NCBI GenBank assembly: GCA_027924645.1
Contig: BSBN01001017.1
Coordinates: 4,924,501-4,988,500, forward strand
Source of the DNA: Cunninghamia lanceolata
Lineage: Eukaryota > Streptophyta > Pinopsida > Cupressales > Cupressaceae
DNA length: 64,000 nucleotides
Direction: 5' to 3'
Below are positions 22,952-34,463 of the stretch, piece by piece (position 1 is the stretch's first letter; each line of letters starts with the position of its first letter). A model generated the notes under the pieces. The model was not told the DNA's origin. It saw only the letters and a program-made list of their open reading frames with translations, and searched no databases. The position numbers and the translations under genes are program-made.

Positions 22952-23192
22952 TCTGATTGGTTGTTCGCCAAGATTTGTTTGATTATTGTAATCTCCAAAC
23001 CCAATCTTGTGGGTTTGAGCCTTTCATTCTCTGTCTTTTACTCTCTCTAGGCCATTCTCCCCGCTCTTGGATTTCTTTATGTTTCTTTCTTGTTCTCTTT
23101 GCTCCCTGCTTGGGAGGTTTGAAGCATTTTGTATTTGAATATGTTTTATTAATAGGGAGTGGGCCCTCACCCCATAGCTTACCAAACCAAAA
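22952..23192 (+). mobile_element. LINE 3' UTR and poly(A) end
   Basis: Only about 240 bp separate the ORF1 stop from an A-rich tail (CCAAACC then about ten A, near 23180-23192). The end block CCCATAGCTTACCAAACC resembles the GGCTTACCACC end of the LINE at the right of the window. There is no endonuclease or reverse transcriptase, so this is a half-LINE that would depend on another element. Confidence 0.7.
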
Positions 23193-23194
23193 AA

Positions 23195-24170
23195 AAAAGA
23201 AACCAACAAGATAAATACACTGCTATTAAACTCAATATATGGGTGTAAATCAACTTCTAAATGTAGATAATATGAAGTTTTGAAATGCAAAAGCAGGTGC
23301 AAATGAAGATTTAAGCAAACAAATCCATGTCATTAGAACCCTTCTATTTAACTCTAAAATTTATATAATTCATTTAAATATGGCTTTAGTTCAAAAGCAA
23401 TAATATTACATACTTTTATGGAGCACAACTATGAGAAAAAGATAACAAAAGTGAATGAAAAAATCTTGTTTTTAGTTTTTGCATCTAGTCCTCAATATTC
23501 AATTGGAACTAGGCTTTTCCTTTCACATTGCCAAAATTTGCATCAAAGAAAATATTAACATACCTTATTGTAATAAGGGAAATTACATACTTTGCAATTC
23601 CATTATTATGATTTTGTGCCTCTTATAGCCCCTTCCCAATTTTGAGTATTTTTTACCCTATTTTAGCCCTTTTTTCCCCTCATGTAAGCCAACTATATCC
23701 TTCTATGAGTTCTCTTCCCCTCTTGACCCTAATAATTTATTAAAATTCTCTCACCCTTTATTTCTTGTCCCCTTGTCAATTACTTTTCCCCTTCTTCTTA
23801 ACCCTTTTACCTTCTTTGACCAAATTATTTAATGAGATCCTTGTCCTAGCTATGTGCAAGTCATCTCTTTGGATCGTAGAATCTCCCATCCCATGGCTTG
23901 CCTTCACTCATAACCACTACCTTTAGATGGTCACCTTTTCCCTTGAGTTGTCAACAGAAATTGGACCTCCTCGAGCTTCAAGACATCACCACTACCTTGG
24001 ATGTATGAGGGTGGCAAAATCCTTTCATCCAATTATCACCAAAATTAAATGGTAGATTAATCTAATCATGATGGGGACCTACTACATTCTCTCCCCAAAT
24101 TCCCTCTAAAAATCTATTAAACAGGCCTTCATTTCTCATTTTAAAATAAAAACAACAAAGGTTTCACTTC
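23195..24170. other. Non-coding stretch, partly pyrimidine-rich
   Basis: From about 23590 to 23830 the plus strand is unusually C/T-rich. No family signature, splice pattern or repeat unit was recognised. Confidence 0.45.
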
Positions 24171-24194
24171 GGAGCACTACAGCTTCTTGAAGGA

Positions 24195-26404
24195 GTGATG
24201 CTATATGTAAAGAAATAGCTTGCACAAGAGAAGAATATAATAGGAAATATGTTGCAAATACTTGACAATAATAAGCCACTTCGAGATGGCAAACAACTTG
24301 AACGAGGAACAATCTTTGCTTGGAGGATCGACATTCTTTCTATGGTCTATCGAGACTTATATCTGATCTCATGGCGAAGGGTACTTACCTTGAACCACCC
24401 TTCACTTCTCATCACCTGGATCCTTGAGCATATTATACCGTTTCAAAAAGAGGTGCCCCTTTCGGATCCCAAGCTTCCAAGGGCTATGCGATGGGGACGG
24501 CTTGGTCACTTTGATGCTTCTACAAGAGCTATGGCCACACTTATAGTCGCAGATTTCATTTCGCACCCCTATACAGATATGGAGGGTGGCCAGGTTATAG
24601 CACTCCCCAAGCTTATTGTTGAGGGGTTGTGGCTAGGTGAGACACTTCCAACAAACCTTGGACAAAGCCAAGAGGATTTGTTAAGACATTTAGAACAAAA
24701 TAAAATTTTACTTACAGAATTAGTTTCAAAATTAAAGGCATCAATATCAAACCCCCACCGTACATCACTTGCTTCATCATTGGAAGCAATGATGAAGAAT
24801 GTTGACTCGATGACAAGTCAAATAGATCAATGGAAATGTCGTCAATTTTATGCAACAAAATTATCCTACAATGAAGTGGAAAAAAAGAGATAACAAAAAG
24901 ACAAATTTGTGCTCTTTTTATTGTTCCTAGAACCAATGCACCCCTTCCTATGTCTTCAAAGAGATTTCCAATACATTGGTGCAATCATAATGAAATAAAA
25001 AATAATTGTTGGGACAAGTGGTGGATGGTCTTTGACCAACTTCCATGTAATAACCATGAGGTGCCACTATATTTTCTAAGAAAACTTTACTGTGCGTTTG
25101 TTCTTCACGAAATTCCCAATTATTTTGATATGAGGGAGTTTGGCTCTACCCAAGATAGATTGAGAGCTCGTCATGTAGCAAATCATCAACAAAGACTAGG
25201 ACAAAAAACTATACATCATGTGATGGTTCCATTAGTCATCAAGGAGACTATGGAGGTGCAAACTCTCCATGTGATTGCTAGCCTCACAAACACACTTATA
25301 GAACATGGCATGCAAATATCCCAATCTTGTGCTTCAATAGATGATCAGGTAACACGACAATCCAATTTTAGTGCTCCTAGCTCTCACCTATGCTTTAACT
25401 GTTACAATTTATGCTCTGGAAGAGATTGTGATCCAGAGGGTGTAGAGGGTGCCACGTCCCACTCATTGTCATTTTAGATGTTTTGGGAACACAGAGGGTG
25501 ATCCAACAATACAAGGTGTTCAATCAAATAGTGTGGTGATGAATGATGAGCTATTACATGATTTGTTTGCTGATCACATACGGGTATTTTTATATTAATT
25601 TATAAAATTTATATTTTATACTTCAAATTTTTAAATGTAAATTGATTTTTAATTATAGAATTGAATTAAAATTATGCATATATTATACATTTCAAGGTGT
25701 AATGTCACATGGTGGTACGACATTGGCCATCCACAACGAGTTTTACAATTGCCTCTGTTTCAAAGGTAAAATTCTAATATATCAAAATAAATTAGTAGTT
25801 TATATTTAGAATAATGTTGAATATTTGAAAATGCAACTTTTGTGTTGAATAGGTGGGCATTACATCACCATCTAGCATGTCTATTCATAGGGTTAGTTGT
25901 GACATTGGATTCCCAAAAGTACACTATAGCACATTTTACATTTTTATTTTGCAAAATTTAATTTTATTGTTTGTGTATTTGAGTTTTTGAGTTAAATCTA
26001 TTGTTGTTTGTTTAGTTGATAACTTCAATTGTCACACCTCCTAGTATACGGGAAAATGTGGATATCGGTGTTTCTACAGCAATTTCATCTTCAATGTCTC
26101 TAACACAGGTATGAGTATGAACATATACAATTAATTATGATTAGTCTCAATTGACATTATGTTAAGCATCATAAGCAAGAACAACTAGACTACCAATATG
26201 ATGTAAGTGTGTTTATTATTTTATATCATTTTAAAATAATGTTTTTTAGTTATAGAGTTTGGCATAGTATCTAATTTTATAATTTGTATATACAAATTGA
26301 GCTCCAAAATAGCGAGGGGCACAAGAGATCAAAACAACGCACGACAACGACAGATTCAAGGGATCGAGGTTCGATTTCTAGTCAAGCAAACCAAATGTTT
26401 CAAT
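24195..26404 (+). pseudogene. Unrecognised spliced gene or gene-like transposon ORF
   Basis: I do not recognise the protein. The frame is readable from about 24140 with one TAG near 24207; ATG 24249 then gives 214 residues with a coiled-coil-like stretch (QEDLLRHLEQNKILLTELVSKLKA). It shifts frame in an A7 run near 24880 and continues as 24890-25477 with CWDKWWMVFDQLPCN and a C-x2-C-rich end. A further shift leads to RCFGNTEGDPTIQG ending at about 25582 before GTATTT. Candidate small exons follow: 25698-25765 (WWYDIGHPQRVLQLPLFQ), about 25854-25920 (ALHHHLACLFIGLV), 26016-26108 (SIVTPPSIRENVDIG), about 26181-26207, and a last one at about 26299 ending TAA 26404 with a basic HKRSKQR tract. Introns are short, mostly GT...AG. 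Probably decayed: two frameshifts, one defective donor near 25920. Confidence 0.4.
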
Positions 26405-26644
26405 AATAGTGTTTGCTACATATACGAAGACACTTTGTATGCCTTTGCATGGCACATTCATAATGTAATTTGTATGGCTATATATATTGATGGCATTTTG
26501 TAGTTTGAGAGACAATGTTGGCCTCATGGCATTGTATGACATTTTGATAACATTTTGTATGCCTTCACGACCGTATCTAGGCCAATATATATAACTATTT
26601 TGTGTATTCATAGCTTAAATGGTTTTAATGGTTTGTACGTATTC

Positions 26645-26702
26645 CATCTCTCTATCTTTCCCTCTATCTCCCTCTCTCTCTATCACTACGATCTCTCTCA
26701 TA
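26645..26702. repeat. CT-rich microsatellite
   Basis: Imperfect TCTC and CCCTCTATCT runs on the plus strand. Confidence 0.8.
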
Positions 26703-26864
26703 TGTACTTGGTGTGTACAAGGGTTGAATGATACATATGGCATATGTATATGGTGTGGATAAGGGTTGAATGGCATATATGGCATAATATCATACAAGTG
26801 TCATGCATCATGGCTAGTGTGCATCAAACTCCTATGACTGTGTGCATAGTCTTATTATTCATAC

Positions 26865-27315
26865 ATCATGGTTACTAACATTCAATCTTGTGCATGATCA
26901 TGACTTTTATATGAAGGGTATAATGACATATATGTCATTGCATTATATGGGTTTTGTTTCAAGGTTTTGATGGCATATAGGTCATTTTGTTATATGGGTT
27001 TTGTTTGAAGGTTGATTCAAACTCTTATAGTGTGCCTTAAGTGACATTGACTCTCATGCGTGATGATTGTATGGCTTTTGCATGAAGGATCTAATGATGA
27101 CTATGTCATCAAGTTGTATGGATTTTATTTGAAAGTTGCATCATGCACCATGGTTGAGTGACATTGACTTTTATAAATGATGATTGTATGATTTTTGCAT
27201 GAAGGGTCTAATGACATATATGTCATTGAGTTCGATGGACCATCAAATTGTTATTTTTTTTTTCATACATCATGGTTGAGTGATATTGACTCTTTGTGCA
27301 TGACTAACATCAAAT
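26865..27315. repeat. Diverged tandem repeat, about 130-145 bp period
   Basis: Three to four units with the ordered blocks CATCATGGTT, GTGACATTGACT, GATGATTGTATG, TTTTGCATGAAGGGTCTAATGACATA, ATGTCATTGAGTT and TATGGGTTTTGTTT. No coding potential. Confidence 0.75.
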
Positions 27316-28415
27316 ACTTGTAACAAGTTTCCCATTCTAAGAAAAAGGTTCTTCAAGAGTCCAAACACCATTTATGATAGGTGGCAACATCATCTCTAAC
27401 GCAATTTCACCTCTTCTTAACACATCTTCATGAACAAGTCTTCTCTCTTCACCTAGGTAGTGGTAAGATAAGTTTTTAGGCCTTTCCCCTTGTTGAAAGG
27501 CATAAGTGGTTCCAAAAAAACTTCCAAATCAATGATCGGTGTGGTGATGATGTTTTCTTGACAACAACATTAGAATAAAACACCAAGTGCTCTATCCTCT
27601 CTTGAACAAAGTGTCTCCAAAGCTAAGCTACATGATCAAACAAGAACGCTCCAAGGCTCCTTGTACGTGATTTGCAACGAATAGCCTCAGTGGTGTGATG
27701 TGATTTGCTGTGTCACAAAGGGACTTACGTAGAATTGTCACCTCACTCCATTCAAACAAGTCACTTCCTCTTTATGAAATGGAACTTCTTAAATTGATCA
27801 TAAGAAAATGGAAAAAGAGAAAGTGTTGAGAGGATTCTAATCTAAGAACAATAATATAATGCACATGCTACGATAGACAAATTCCTCGTGTAACCTTACT
27901 CCGCTTCACCATGAGAACCAACAATTACACGAAGCAAGTGCAATCTCCAAAGGTAACTCAATGATTTTCATACTGTAAACCTCCATCCAAACACCCACAG
28001 CTGGCGCAGTTTGAACGAGCATTCACAATCGAACTTAAGCAAATGTAGTTTAGGCTAACTTTGCACGATGACTTGCCAGCGACAAACCATCAAAAGTATG
28101 AACCAAGGAGGAGTTCATCAAGTATCTTTAGCATATACATCACATCAATGAACTTTATCTACCCTACTATTTAAGCTTCTTGGGAACACATCTCCGTCAT
28201 ATTCAAGAACTTGAAACCATGCTAACATTTCAAGGCCACAAGATCACCATGCAAAACAACAATGAGCTTGTATTACTTTTGAAATGTGTGATTACAACAA
28301 TCTCATGTCTCTCTTCGTGACTTCGAAGAGTTCCCTCTCTACTCTACTCCTACTTGATCTCTACTTCTAATCTCTCATCTCCTATATATTCTCCTTTACA
28401 AATGAGAAGAATGAG

Positions 28416-28425
28416 CCTTTTATAG
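28416..28425 (-). promoter_or_regulatory. TATA box of solo LTR 3
   Basis: Minus strand CTATAAAAGG followed by CTCATTCTTCTCATTTGTAA, conserved in position and context with LTRs 1 and 2. Confidence 0.7.
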
Positions 28426-29269
28426 ACTCCAGAAATTACATGAAGGGCCAGGATTGATTTGACAATCAACGGCCGAGATTGAGACAACAAGGCAGTTTGT
28501 TACAAAATTTGCTATTTTTAGAACATGAAAGAGGCAATGAAGGCACAATTTCCAATGTGATAAGCATCTTTGGAGTATCTTTATGGTGGGCCCTCTTACA
28601 TGGCAGAATGCGATTGGCTTGATGATGTGTACGTGCCACCTCAGCATCTTTGAATGAACTAATGTGATTCACTTCATGTTCACTTTACTTAGAATATTTT
28701 CTTCTTGTTGTCTTGATGTAACTCATGGATCGCTTTGATGATCATGCTCATCTCTCATCTTGTGATGTTGTTGTGCTTGTGCAGGATCATGCCTCTGGAC
28801 AGTTGCATGGACTCATGAAGTAGACTAGTGCCTGATGAGAGTTCTTCTTGTCTAGCACATGATATGTGAGCTTCTGTATGATGACCTCCTTCAAGATGTG
28901 CATGGTGAAGTGACAACCTTCCACTGATCCTTGCCTCGAACAGATGATGCTCTTGATGATGAACTACACTTGTAACCTTGATCATCTTAGACTAGCTCCC
29001 CTTCGCATGTCGTTGATGTCTACGAAGTCTTCAAAGTAAGATGAACTCGATGCAAGACCTCTCCTCCATGTGATGACGATGACAAATTTGAGCAACTTTC
29101 CTCCGCCTTCCAAACTTCTCATGTATGAGCTCTCGCTATTCACCTCCTTGGATCCTTCATCACCTACAAGAAGAAACACATCAAATTAAGACTCGATATG
29201 AAGGATTTTCAATAACAAATTACATTCATCTTATGCATGTGGGATTAAAAAATGACATTTCAAAACATA

Positions 29270-32060
29270 TCCTTTCACATGAAATCCATGCCTAAGTGCC
29301 TAGGCGGGTTTAGAGGGGCAGTATGGATTATTTGATGTGAATTCCATGTCAAGGTGTGAAATCCGCCCAGGCTAGGAGGGTTTAGGGGTGTCATCCGGAG
29401 AGTGTCTTGTGAATGACATGACATTGTCCAGGCAAAGTGCTCAAGACCGCCTAGCATGGGCAGTATTGGAGGTTGCATGTGGATTTTCATTACTTAAGCA
29501 TTTTTTAGGCTTTACTTTGATAATCTAAACCCTCTTCACTTGTTTCAATGATGACTTGACCTCCTTGAATGAGATGGAAAACCTCAGAAGGATGGGCGGA
29601 TCTGAAGACAGGGTATGGAGTGTGTAATGTGAAGAACATGCATGATGGTGGAAGGTGTGTGCAAGAGGCGACATCATCCAGATGAAGGGCTCAAGGCCAC
29701 CTAGCATGGGCGGCTTGGAAGGTAGGGTGTGGATTTTAACCTCATTTGAGATTCATTCCCTTCTTTTGATGGCCTTCCTCTCCAACTACATCAAGACTTA
29801 GCCATTTCTAAGGTGTTTGTGTGAAGTTGAAAGGTAAACTTAAAATGTTTAATGATCCTACCCACATGTTTCGGTGAAACCCACCTAGGAAGGGCGACCT
29901 TGGTGGTAGAGTTTGGATTTTACCTTATGACTTGAAATTTTACCAACTTCCCTCTTCTGGAGTGATCTTGCATGAGTATGAAGCATGATAGTGAGTTTGG
30001 AGGCTCTAAATGGAGTGACTACAGTGTTTAGACATCAAGTTCCAGACTCACCTCTCTAGGCCGCCCAGGTAGGGCGGGTTTGAGAGTGAGCCTTGGAATT
30101 TGAGTACTTAGAAACTTTTCACTCATCTCAACCTGCTCATCTCATCTCCCAGGTGTTCATCTTCATCATTTCCATTGATTTTACTTACAAATTGTATTGT
30201 CTACATCCCTAGGTGATTCTGGAGGTGTTGTCTAGAGAGTGCATTGTGTCAGGTGATACAGTCCACAAGGACCTCTTGAGGCCGCCCAGGTAGGGCGGCT
30301 TTAGAGGTGACCCTTGGATTTTTCCTCAAAATGCCTCAAAAAAATTCAAACTTATGAACTTCCATCAAATCTTCATGATCTCATTGTACTTCAACTCAAA
30401 ATATTGCAAATTTGATAGGTTTTCTCCTTGAGGGGGTTTAAGGTTGATGTCTGGAGAGTGTGATGTGCAAGAGGTGAAGTTGTCCAAGCATGAAGCTCAA
30501 GGCCGTCCAGAAAGGGCGGGTTTGGGAGAGGTGTCTGGATTTTCAACCTCACTTGATTGTTTATTCCTCCATCTTCATGACTTATTGATTTTTAAAACTT
30601 CCCTCTTCTTGAATGACTCTCTCTAGCATGTGAAGCATCATGATGAGTTAGGGAGTAAAGAAAAAGTATTTGCATTGCTCTGACATCAAAACTCTAAGTT
30701 GACCTCTCTAGGCCGCCCAGGTAGGGCGGGTTTGAGAGTAGGTCTTGGATTTTGGCACTTAGACACTTCTCATTGCTTAAACTTGACTATATCCTTCCTT
30801 GTGATGTCATGTTGATCATACTTATCACACAAACCTTGCAAATTGCATTGTCCTTCACCCTGGGCGGTTTGGAAGGTACTATTTGGAGTGTTTCATGTGT
30901 TAGGTGGCATAGTCCAGAGGGGCCTCTTAAGGCCGCCCAAGTAGGGCGGGTTTAGAGGTGACCCTTGGACTTTGACTTCAAACTTACTTAATGCCTTCAA
31001 ACCTTCATGTTTTCCATTCAAACTTCATCATCTTTTATGTTTTGTGTTGAAACACTTCAAAACTTGCTCAATCTCTCCTAGGGTGGGTTTGGAGGCTGTG
31101 TCTGGAGAGTGTCATGAGGTAGTGAAGACATCATCCATGTCTATATGCTAAAGCCGCCCAGATAGGGCAGGTTGAGGAGTGACCTTTGGATTTGAACTTG
31201 AAACTTACTTGAACCCAATCCTTGCCTACAAACCATCACATCTCAGTGCTTTATGCACGCAAAAACTTCAACACTTAACCATTTTTCCTGTAGGGCAGTT
31301 TTGAGGGCAGTGTCTAGAGAAATTGATGTGACAGGAGACATTGTCCATCACTCCCTCATGAGGCCGCCCAGCATGGGCGAGTTGAGAGGTGATGCATGGA
31401 TTTGCACTTGAAACTACATTCAAACTCTTCCAAATGGACTCTCCTTATAATTTAATCATCATCCAAGCACTTGGAGCTCAAAACACTTGACAATTTATTC
31501 CTAGGGCAGATTTGGAGGTACTGTCTGGACAATGTCATCTGGAACAAGGCCAAGTCCATGAATGCAGCTTGAAGCCGCCCAAGTTGGGCGAGTTTACAAG
31601 TGAGGCATGGATTCTTCTTTGAAATACACTTGATTCTATCTAACTTGCAAACTTCCATTGGAATTTCATCATATCCTAGTGTCTTGTGCAAGAAAACCTT
31701 GAAAACTTAACCATTTTTTGCTTGGGCAAATTTGTGGGTGTCGTCTGGACTAACTCTCCTGGAGGTGAAGACAATGTCCAAGAGGACCTTGTGAGGCCGC
31801 CCATGCTAGGCAAGCTAGGAAGGAGGGCTTGGATAGTGTCATGTGAGGCCTTAGAATCACTCAGACTTATAAAATTTCTTTGAATTTTATTTCTTTGAAT
31901 TTTATCATCTCTGTCCTCAAAACCTTATAAATTTAACAACTTTTCCCTTGGGCGGATTTGAGGATTCTATCTGGACAAGTGCATGTGCATGACGTTGAAT
32001 CCATGACCTTGTGCCAAGGCCGCCCAGTCTGGGCGAGTTTGGAGGTGAGGCATGGAATTT
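29270..32060. repeat. U3 tandem array of LTR 3 (GCCGCCC...GGGCGG units, about 215-220 bp)
   Basis: Cores at about 30060, 30280, 30500, 30712, 30931, 31151, 31361, 31571, 31795 and 32017 read CCGCCCAGGTAGGGCGG or close variants, an inverted repeat with a 5-nt loop. Each is followed by GTTT-GAGGTGACCTTGGATT and preceded by a GGAGAGTGTCATGTG-AGGTGA block. Further degenerate units extend left to about 29280. About 13-15 units in all. The cores are much more GC-rich than anything nearby. Confidence 0.88.
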
Positions 32061-32101
32061 CTTGCCTTAGTCAAATTTTGGACTTCCTGAATGGAAGTAT
32101 A

Positions 32102-32147
32102 TTGAAAATATGTTTTTATACTTCAACATATTTTCAATATACTTCCA
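32102..32147. promoter_or_regulatory. AT-rich palindrome at the array border of LTR 3
   Basis: TATATTGAAAATATG pairs perfectly with CATATTTTCAATATA across a loop of about 16 nt. A counterpart in LTR 2 (about 21609-21650, TATTGAAAAATAT with ATATTTTTCAATA) lies in the same place, and a weaker AGTATAT form is in LTR 1 (about 16980-17030). Confidence 0.7.
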
Positions 32148-32434
32148 GGATGTTTGAGATAGGTCCTGGATCCATAGGATTTAGCATGCAGATTCTAGAT
32201 TTATGAGGATCCACCAGATTTCAGACTTAGTCATTTTTTCAAGATTTTCAAGATATCAAAGTTAGTCATTTTCAGGGTCTCAATGACATGCATCAGGATG
32301 AAGGCATATAGACCTCTTGGCAAGAAACTGTCGAGACATGGGCAAAACAACACTACCAAAACCCTACAAGCTCAGAGCAAAACTAAACTATAAAGCAAAA
32401 CGAAGTGAGAAAGCAAAAAAAAAAAAGAGGGGGT

Positions 32435-32471
32435 CCCCATTTGCAATGGGGCGATGTGTGATTACATCACA
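32435..32471. promoter_or_regulatory. Paired stem-loops at the LTR 3 outer end
   Basis: Stem 1 at 32435-32451 is CCCCATT-TGC-AATGGGG. Stem 2 at 32457-32471 is TGTGAT-TAC-ATCACA. Both perfect. They lie within 40 bp of the LTR terminus. Confidence 0.78.
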
Positions 32472-32524
32472 ACACGGTGCCTGCCTTTGCTTGTTATTTT
32501 AAAATAAAGGAGCATAAGAAAAGG

Positions 32525-32610
32525 ATGTTGTGATTTTACAACAATTGTTTTGGCTTAATTAATGTGCCCAAAATCTTCAAAAGAGGCCCCACATGTACAT
32601 GTGGGGATAA
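32525..32610 (+). repeat. Short fragment related to repeat family A, with a 20-bp palindrome
   Basis: The block TTACAACAATTGTTTTGGC then TTAATTAATGTGCC matches the left part of repeat A (33338 on) and A' (38843 on). It is followed by CCCCACATGTACATGTGGGG at 32587-32606, a perfect 20-bp palindrome that is not perfect in A or A'. Confidence 0.7.
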
Positions 32611-33200
32611 GGTTTTGGGTTTGTACTTCATTGCTTTACCTGATTTCTTGGCTTCTAAGGAGAGATTTTTGATGGTCTTGTCTCATTTAATAATGCTAAT
32701 AGTTATCTTAAGAAGTCCTTCATGGTTGAGTATTTCGTTGAGGTCTTTAGTGCAAGCGAGTTTGTATCAAGGGTTTGAGCATGATGGAGTTTGGCACATT
32801 TCATATGGAACTTGTTAAGTATTGGTTTTGGAAGATAAGTGTGGAATTATGGGTTTATTGTAAAGGATGATGTTCATGTTTCACTCCTTGTTCTTTTGGT
32901 GATGACCATGTTAATAAGGTCAAAATTCTTGTGTCATCCATGATAACTCTCAATTTGAATTTAGTTCCATTTCTTCATTTAATGGTGTTTCATGCCTATT
33001 TCATGCCCTCATCCTCATGCATAATAGTAAGAAAGTGGTCTCAATGTCTTGCAAAGGGCCCAGGAGGAGTCATTTGTTGTCATGCTTTATATTAGAACCT
33101 AGATTTACCCTCTAGAGTTTTTATTGCCTAAAAAACCCTTTAAACAAGTCCTAAAACCCTCCTAATAGCCTTGAACAACCCTCAAATAAGCTTTTGGCGC
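32611..33200. other. Non-coding stretch
   Basis: No recognised feature. The only open frame of note, 32564-32818, overlaps the repeat fragment and has no family signature. Confidence 0.45.
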
Positions 33201-34463
33201 CAAAATCATTTTAAATTTTAAAAAGGTAAGAGCTTTATTCTGATCTTTTATTGCCTTTTATCCTACCTAAATTTGATGGTTTGATTGTGAAGGCGAAACC
33301 CTCCTTTGACTGTAGCTAGTCTTTTGATTGTTTGACTTTACAATAGTCATTTTGGCTTAATTAATGTGCCAAAAATCTTCATATGTGCAGATATCATATT
33401 TTTTAGAGGTAAATGATGTTACAAAATGTAAATTTCTATTATAGAAGGTTGATTTTTCAAATGTTAGTCATAACAACTTGTAGACAATTGTTATACCCCA
33501 TTTTTCATGCCTAAGACCTCATAAGAACTTTACACATGTCAATGTATAGTCAATGAGTTGGTGTTAGCTGTTTTAAGCACCTAGGATTGGATTTTTTCTC
33601 ATTTCACAAGGTGTTGAAGCTCAAGGAAAACATTTTGCATGATCTTTCTTCTTGCATATCTATGATTTTCATCCATGATCGTGCAACTATAGGTGCCACG
33701 AATTCTGAGAACCATTATACTCAATTATACGAGGCATTCAAAAACTTCTCTTTATACAAAACAAAAAGGCAAGAATAATTATAGTTATAGCACAAAATTG
33801 TGTTTAAACCAACACAAACAGCAAGTCGTTTGCAACAACCACATAGAAATGTAAGTTAAAATACAAAAGCTTGTTACAAATATGCCAATTAATTTAACTT
33901 AGCTTGCCTGTCCAATAAACTAATCTAAATGGTATTTCTATTTTCACTAATTTTAATAAATGGTTTCTACAAGTGATTAAAGTCATGACATAACTGCCAA
34001 AAACTTCTCTCTAAAGTTAATAAACAAACCTAAAGGAACATACCTTACAAACACCCAACATCATTCCAAGCACCAGCAAATTTGAAATTTTCAAGCTTGT
34101 CCCTAGTAAAAAGAAGCCATTAGAAACAATAGTCTGAATGAACATAAAGGTTTATAAGATTTTGACTTCAAATATATCCAAATCACAGTTTCACAATACT
34201 TACCAAGTATTCAAAACCCTAGAGACTGGAAGTCATAAGTCTACAGATGCTAGGATCTCAAACCCTAACCAAGATAAACAAAAAAATACAATAGACGTAT
34301 GCCCTTATGGAAAGTTGGGCTCCAGACACAAGAAACGTAGATTAATTTAAGAAATGAAAATAAATTATGCAGCCATACCCGACGCAATAAAAACTAAATT
34401 GCAACATGGTTAAAATATTTGGCCCTCAGCAAATGCTAATTTTCAACATCAAATGTTCAGGTC

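Larger units (their letters stand above)
27542..32474 (-). mobile_element. Solo LTR 3 (about 4.9 kb), same family as LTRs 1 and 2
   Basis: Flanked by a perfect 5-bp target duplication, CGGTG (27537-27541 and 32475-32479). Begins TGGTGATGATG and ends ATCACAACA. The TATA region is at 28416-28425. R-U5 is about 874 bp, with blocks shared with LTR 1 (CTCTATCCTCTCTTGAACAA) and LTR 2. U3 is about 4.05 kb and contains a GC-rich palindromic array (about 29270-32060), a block shared with LTR 2 (32100-32300), an A-run and the two terminal stem-loops. No internal coding region. The intact target duplication shows it arrived or resolved as a single unit and is the youngest-looking of the three. Confidence 0.88.

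Noticed and set aside
29270..32060. Regular spacing of palindromic repeats suggested a CRISPR array
   Set aside because: Units are about 217 bp with similar, not unique, spacers; the context is a plant LTR and there are no cas genes.
33587..33778. 63-codon open frame conserved at 39113-39304 as a possible gene
   Set aside because: Conservation follows the A/A' duplication and the DNA around it is equally conserved, so there is no sign of protein-level constraint.
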